NCBI GenBank assembly: GCA_002713385.1
Contig: PAWC01000011.1
Span: 1 to 7,315, forward strand
Source of the DNA: Fidelibacterota bacterium
GTDB taxonomy: Bacteria > Fidelibacterota > Marinisomatia > Marinisomatales > TCS55
Direction: 5' to 3'
Length of the DNA stretch: 7,315 bases
Below the pieces are notes generated by a model. The model saw only the letters and a program-made list of their open reading frames with translations. It was not told where the DNA came from and made no database searches. The position numbers and the translations under genes were made by a program. Shown here piece by piece: positions 4,763-7,315 of the stretch (the stretch's first letter is position 1; the number at the start of each line of letters is the position of its first letter).

Positions 4763-7228
4763 TTAATCTTCTAAATGGAGTAAATAAGTTTCATCCACGA
4801 GAACTTCTCGTGCCTTACTCCCTGTGAATGGCCCAACAACTGCGATCTGCTCCATTTGATCTATAAGACGCGCTGCTCGCGAATATCCAACTTTTAAGCG
4901 TCGTTGGATGAGTGAAATAGAGCCTTGCTGATGTGTTATAACTAACCGAATGGCTTCATGCAATAGTTCATCTTGATCATCGTCTCCGCCCCCATCTACT
5001 GTAACGCCTTCAACTGTTTGACCTTCACGAATACTAGGCAAAACCAATTCAGCAGCTTTTGGTTGTTCTTGAATATGGGTCATAAGCGCTTCTATTTCCT
5101 CCAATGATAAAAATGCATTGTGAAGACGAATCGGATCAGATGCTCCCGATCCCAAATAAAGCATATCACCCCTGCCGATCAATTTTTCAGCTCCCATCAT
5201 ATCAATAATAGTGCGGGAGTCAATTTTACTGGCTACCTGGAATGCAATTCTTGAAGGGAAGTTGGCCTTGATCAAACCGGTGATTACATCAACAGATGGA
5301 CGCTGTGTGGCGATAACTAAATGGATACCAACCGCTCTTGCCAATTGAGCAAGACGGGCAATGGGCGCTTCTACTTCACGGGCATTCAACATCATCAGAT
5401 CTGCCAATTCATCGATAACTACGACGATAAAAGGCATGATCGCTTCACCGCTGTCCTGCAACTTTTTATTGTATTCACCGATGTTGCGCACCACTGCGTC
5501 TGCCAGCACATCATAACGGCGGCCCATTTCTCTTTCAACAGCGCGTAATGCATAAACAGCATTCTCAACGCTGGTCACAATGGGTTCGTCTATATCCTTC
5601 ATTGTTAAAAGATGATAGCCATCCAATGCCCGATATAACGACATTTCCACTTTTTTTGGATCAATAATGACAAATTTTAACTCATCGGGAGTGGAGCTGT
5701 ACAATAGACTACAAATGATTGAATTCAAACAAACTGATTTCCCGGATCCTGTAGTTCCTGCAATCAGCAAATGTGGCATATCAGCCAGATCAAGTGTTGC
5801 AATTTCTCCAGTAGTATTTTTACCTATGGCCAGGTTTAACTTAGAATCAGATGTGGCAAATTTTTCGGAATTAATAACGGATTTGAAATATACTGTGGCC
5901 GGATTGAGATTTGGAATTTCTATACCCACTGAAGATTTACCTGGAATGGGTGCAATAACACGGACTCGGCTGGCTTCCATTACTCGCGCAAGGTCATCTG
6001 AAAGCTGGACAAATTTATTTACACGAACACCTTCTGCAGGCTCAACTTCAAATAATGTAATGACAGGACCTGGACTTACATTAACCACTTTCCCTTCCAC
6101 ACCAAATGTCAATAATGATTGAGTAAGAAAATTTGCACGATCTACGAGTTCATCACGGCTCATACTATCTGAAATATTCACAGGAGTTGCTAAAAGATCT
6201 GACAAGGGCAGTTGATACTCTCGTTTGGGCTGTTGCCTTTCTGTCACTTTATCCAGATTCACTTCATCTTCTTCAATGATTTCACCTACTTCGATATTTT
6301 CATCTTCAAGAGCTGGAGCAGCTTCCAGATGTTCTTCAATCTTATCAGTTGGAGAATCTTTAGAAGTCAGATCAGTTTCTATTTCTTGATCAATATCATC
6401 GACCTCAGAATACTCTTCAACGAGTTCATCATCTGTTAATGCCGGAATGTGAGCAGATGGAACGGGTGCTACAACAGGGATAGTTAATTCTTCTTCGTTT
6501 TCTACTTCTTCGATAGGTTCAGTAACTTCTGCTGTTGCTAATGCTTCATCTCCCTCTTGTCTTTGAGCATCGATCTTCTTCAATAATTCCTGGGTGTGCT
6601 TACGTTTGGCGTCTTCCGTAACAGCAATCTCTTTTTTGAGTTTTTGCTCATCCCGCTTTTTATTTAGTTTAATACCCAGTTTTTCTAACGGTCCATATAA
6701 ACTGAATTCAAAATAACCCCGTAATAATACTAGCCATAACGCAATCAGTAAAATAGATGTACCTATCAATCCCAAAAAGCTGTACAGGAAATTGGCGAGA
6801 TTACCGCCAACAAGTCCGCTACTGGTAAAATCGAGTCCGGTGCGGTCATTGATCCCGATTTCAACTAGACCAATCGTTACGGATAATAGGACAACAACTC
6901 CAATTGCATAACCCCCAATGCGATTAAACGTTGCTAATTCCTTTTGACTGAAGAAGAGCCAACCCCAAATAATTCCCAAAATGGGTAATATAAATGTGGA
7001 GTAACCAAAAAGAAATTTGACAAAGAAATATGATAGGTAAACTCCAAGGATACCCAAAGGATTTTCTATCTGGACATTAGGTGAAATGCCGGGATCTTCA
7101 CTGGGGGAATAGCCAATGAGACTGACAAACACCAACAGCGAAGTTGTAATGATCAGGATACCAAGTATTTCGAGGCGTCTGTCTTTCAAAACAGCTGGGG
7201 ATGCTTTGTTTTCACGGTTCTGAACCAA
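4763..7228 (-). CDS. ftsK: DNA translocase FtsK/SpoIIIE
   Basis: FtsK is a septum-anchored hexameric ATPase that pumps DNA and helps resolve chromosome dimers at division. The 821-residue product has an N-terminal membrane part with four or five hydrophobic segments (about 20-38, 58-93, 104-124, 148-170). A charged, strongly acidic linker follows (about 185-335), then the alpha/beta motor. Walker A is GTTGSGKS (491-498), Walker B is IVVVIDEL (601-608), and ATQRPSVDVITG (640-651) is a conserved motor motif. The C-terminal winged-helix gamma domain (about 755-815, with RRLKVGYSRAARLIDQME) reads polar DNA motifs such as KOPS. The length is near that of SpoIIIE/short FtsK and far below E. coli FtsK (1329). 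The first possible start is a TTG at 7228, just after an in-frame stop and 43 nt inside the epimerase gene. A TTG at 7189 overlaps the epimerase stop by 4 nt and would remove 13 residues. Neither has a clear ribosome site. Confidence 0.96.
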   Translation of the reverse strand: MVQNRENKASPAVLKDRRLEILGILIITTSLLVFVSLIGYSPSEDPGISPNVQIENPLGILGVYLSYFFVKFLFGYSTFILPILGIIWGWLFFSQKELATFNRIGGYAIGVVVLLSVTIGLVEIGINDRTGLDFTSSGLVGGNLANFLYSFLGLIGTSILLIALWLVLLRGYFEFSLYGPLEKLGIKLNKKRDEQKLKKEIAVTEDAKRKHTQELLKKIDAQRQEGDEALATAEVTEPIEEVENEEELTIPVVAPVPSAHIPALTDDELVEEYSEVDDIDQEIETDLTSKDSPTDKIEEHLEAAPALEDENIEVGEIIEEDEVNLDKVTERQQPKREYQLPLSDLLATPVNISDSMSRDELVDRANFLTQSLLTFGVEGKVVNVSPGPVITLFEVEPAEGVRVNKFVQLSDDLARVMEASRVRVIAPIPGKSSVGIEIPNLNPATVYFKSVINSEKFATSDSKLNLAIGKNTTGEIATLDLADMPHLLIAGTTGSGKSVCLNSIICSLLYSSTPDELKFVIIDPKKVEMSLYRALDGYHLLTMKDIDEPIVTSVENAVYALRAVEREMGRRYDVLADAVVRNIGEYNKKLQDSGEAIMPFIVVVIDELADLMMLNAREVEAPIARLAQLARAVGIHLVIATQRPSVDVITGLIKANFPSRIAFQVASKIDSRTIIDMMGAEKLIGRGDMLYLGSGASDPIRLHNAFLSLEEIEALMTHIQEQPKAAELVLPSIREGQTVEGVTVDGGGDDDQDELLHEAIRLVITHQQGSISLIQRRLKVGYSRAARLIDQMEQIAVVGPFTGSKAREVLVDETYLLHLED

Positions 7229-7315
7229 TCAACAAATTGAACGATACCATCATATAGATGAGTTTTAGGAGTGTAATCCAAGCGTGATTCTGCGCGGGAA
7301 ATATCTGCGTATGTA
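7186..7315 (-). CDS. C-terminal end of an NAD-dependent sugar epimerase/dehydratase (partial)
   Basis: An open frame enters from the right edge and ends at TGA (7188-7186), giving 42 residues. It reads TYADISRAESRLDYTPKT, then H-L-Y-D-G-I and FVDWFR. This is the characteristic tail of extended short-chain dehydrogenases such as UDP-glucuronate or UDP-glucose 4-epimerases ('T.ADiskA...LGY.P.t.l.eGi..fv.Wy'). These enzymes use a Rossmann-bound NAD to epimerise or dehydrate nucleotide sugars for surface polysaccharides. The catalytic YxxxK and the NAD-binding GxxGxxG lie outside the window, so the exact substrate cannot be named. Its last 43 nt overlap the likely ftsK start in another frame. It is probably the upstream gene of the same operon. 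Confidence 0.8.
   Translation of the reverse strand, partial: TYADISRAESRLDYTPKTHLYDGIVQFVDWFRTVKTKHPQLF

Noticed and set aside
5667..6122. A 151-codon open frame on the plus strand
   Set aside because: It lies entirely antisense to the FtsK motor region, where the minus strand codes for highly conserved residues; its translation resembles no known family and looks like a shadow of that gene.

Overview
The window is an AT-rich stretch (roughly 35-40% GC by eye) of a bacterial chromosome in which every supported gene lies on the minus strand. It reads from right to left as one tightly packed cell-envelope and cell-division operon followed by two tRNA genes. LolA-like and heptose-phosphatase genes suggest a Gram-negative envelope. 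The genes look vertically inherited, with no sign of mobile DNA. The taxon cannot be fixed from the sequence. The AT-rich genome and this mix of genes would suit an uncultured member of the FCB-like phyla (for example Marinimicrobia), but that is only an impression.

Layout in transcription order: the C-terminal tail of an NAD-dependent sugar epimerase (7315-7186, 5' end outside the window); ftsK, the DNA translocase (7228-4763), whose likely TTG start lies inside the epimerase gene; a divergent LolA-like periplasmic lipoprotein carrier (4758-4171); a polytopic membrane protein of the LPG-synthase-TM/YbhN 'flippase-like' family (4178-3195); a GmhB-type HAD phosphatase (3198-2656); D-Ala-D-Ala ligase (2659-1760); cysteinyl-tRNA synthetase (1757-381); a 187-bp AT-rich spacer; then tRNA-Thr(UGU) (193-121) and tRNA-Tyr(GUA) (91-9).

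The protein genes follow one another with overlaps of 4 to 43 nt, or gaps of only 2 to 4 nt, which argues for one transcript with translational coupling. Functionally the cluster joins chromosome segregation at the septum (FtsK), outer-membrane lipoprotein sorting (LolA), a probable lipid or polyprenyl-linked transport step (YbhN-like), heptose or related sugar-phosphate processing (epimerase, GmhB-like) and peptidoglycan precursor synthesis (Ddl). cysS is a housekeeping passenger at the end. The tRNA-Thr/tRNA-Tyr pair resembles the start of the tRNA-Thr-Tyr-Gly-Thr-tuf cluster of many bacteria, so tRNA-Gly and tuf may lie just left of the window.

I see no CRISPR array, insertion sequence, phage gene, toxin-antitoxin pair or other accessory system. 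The window is mainly ordinary core genome. The points worth a second look are start sites and overlaps, the reduced zinc loop of the GmhB-like phosphatase, the divergent LolA, and the uncharacterised membrane protein embedded between envelope genes.
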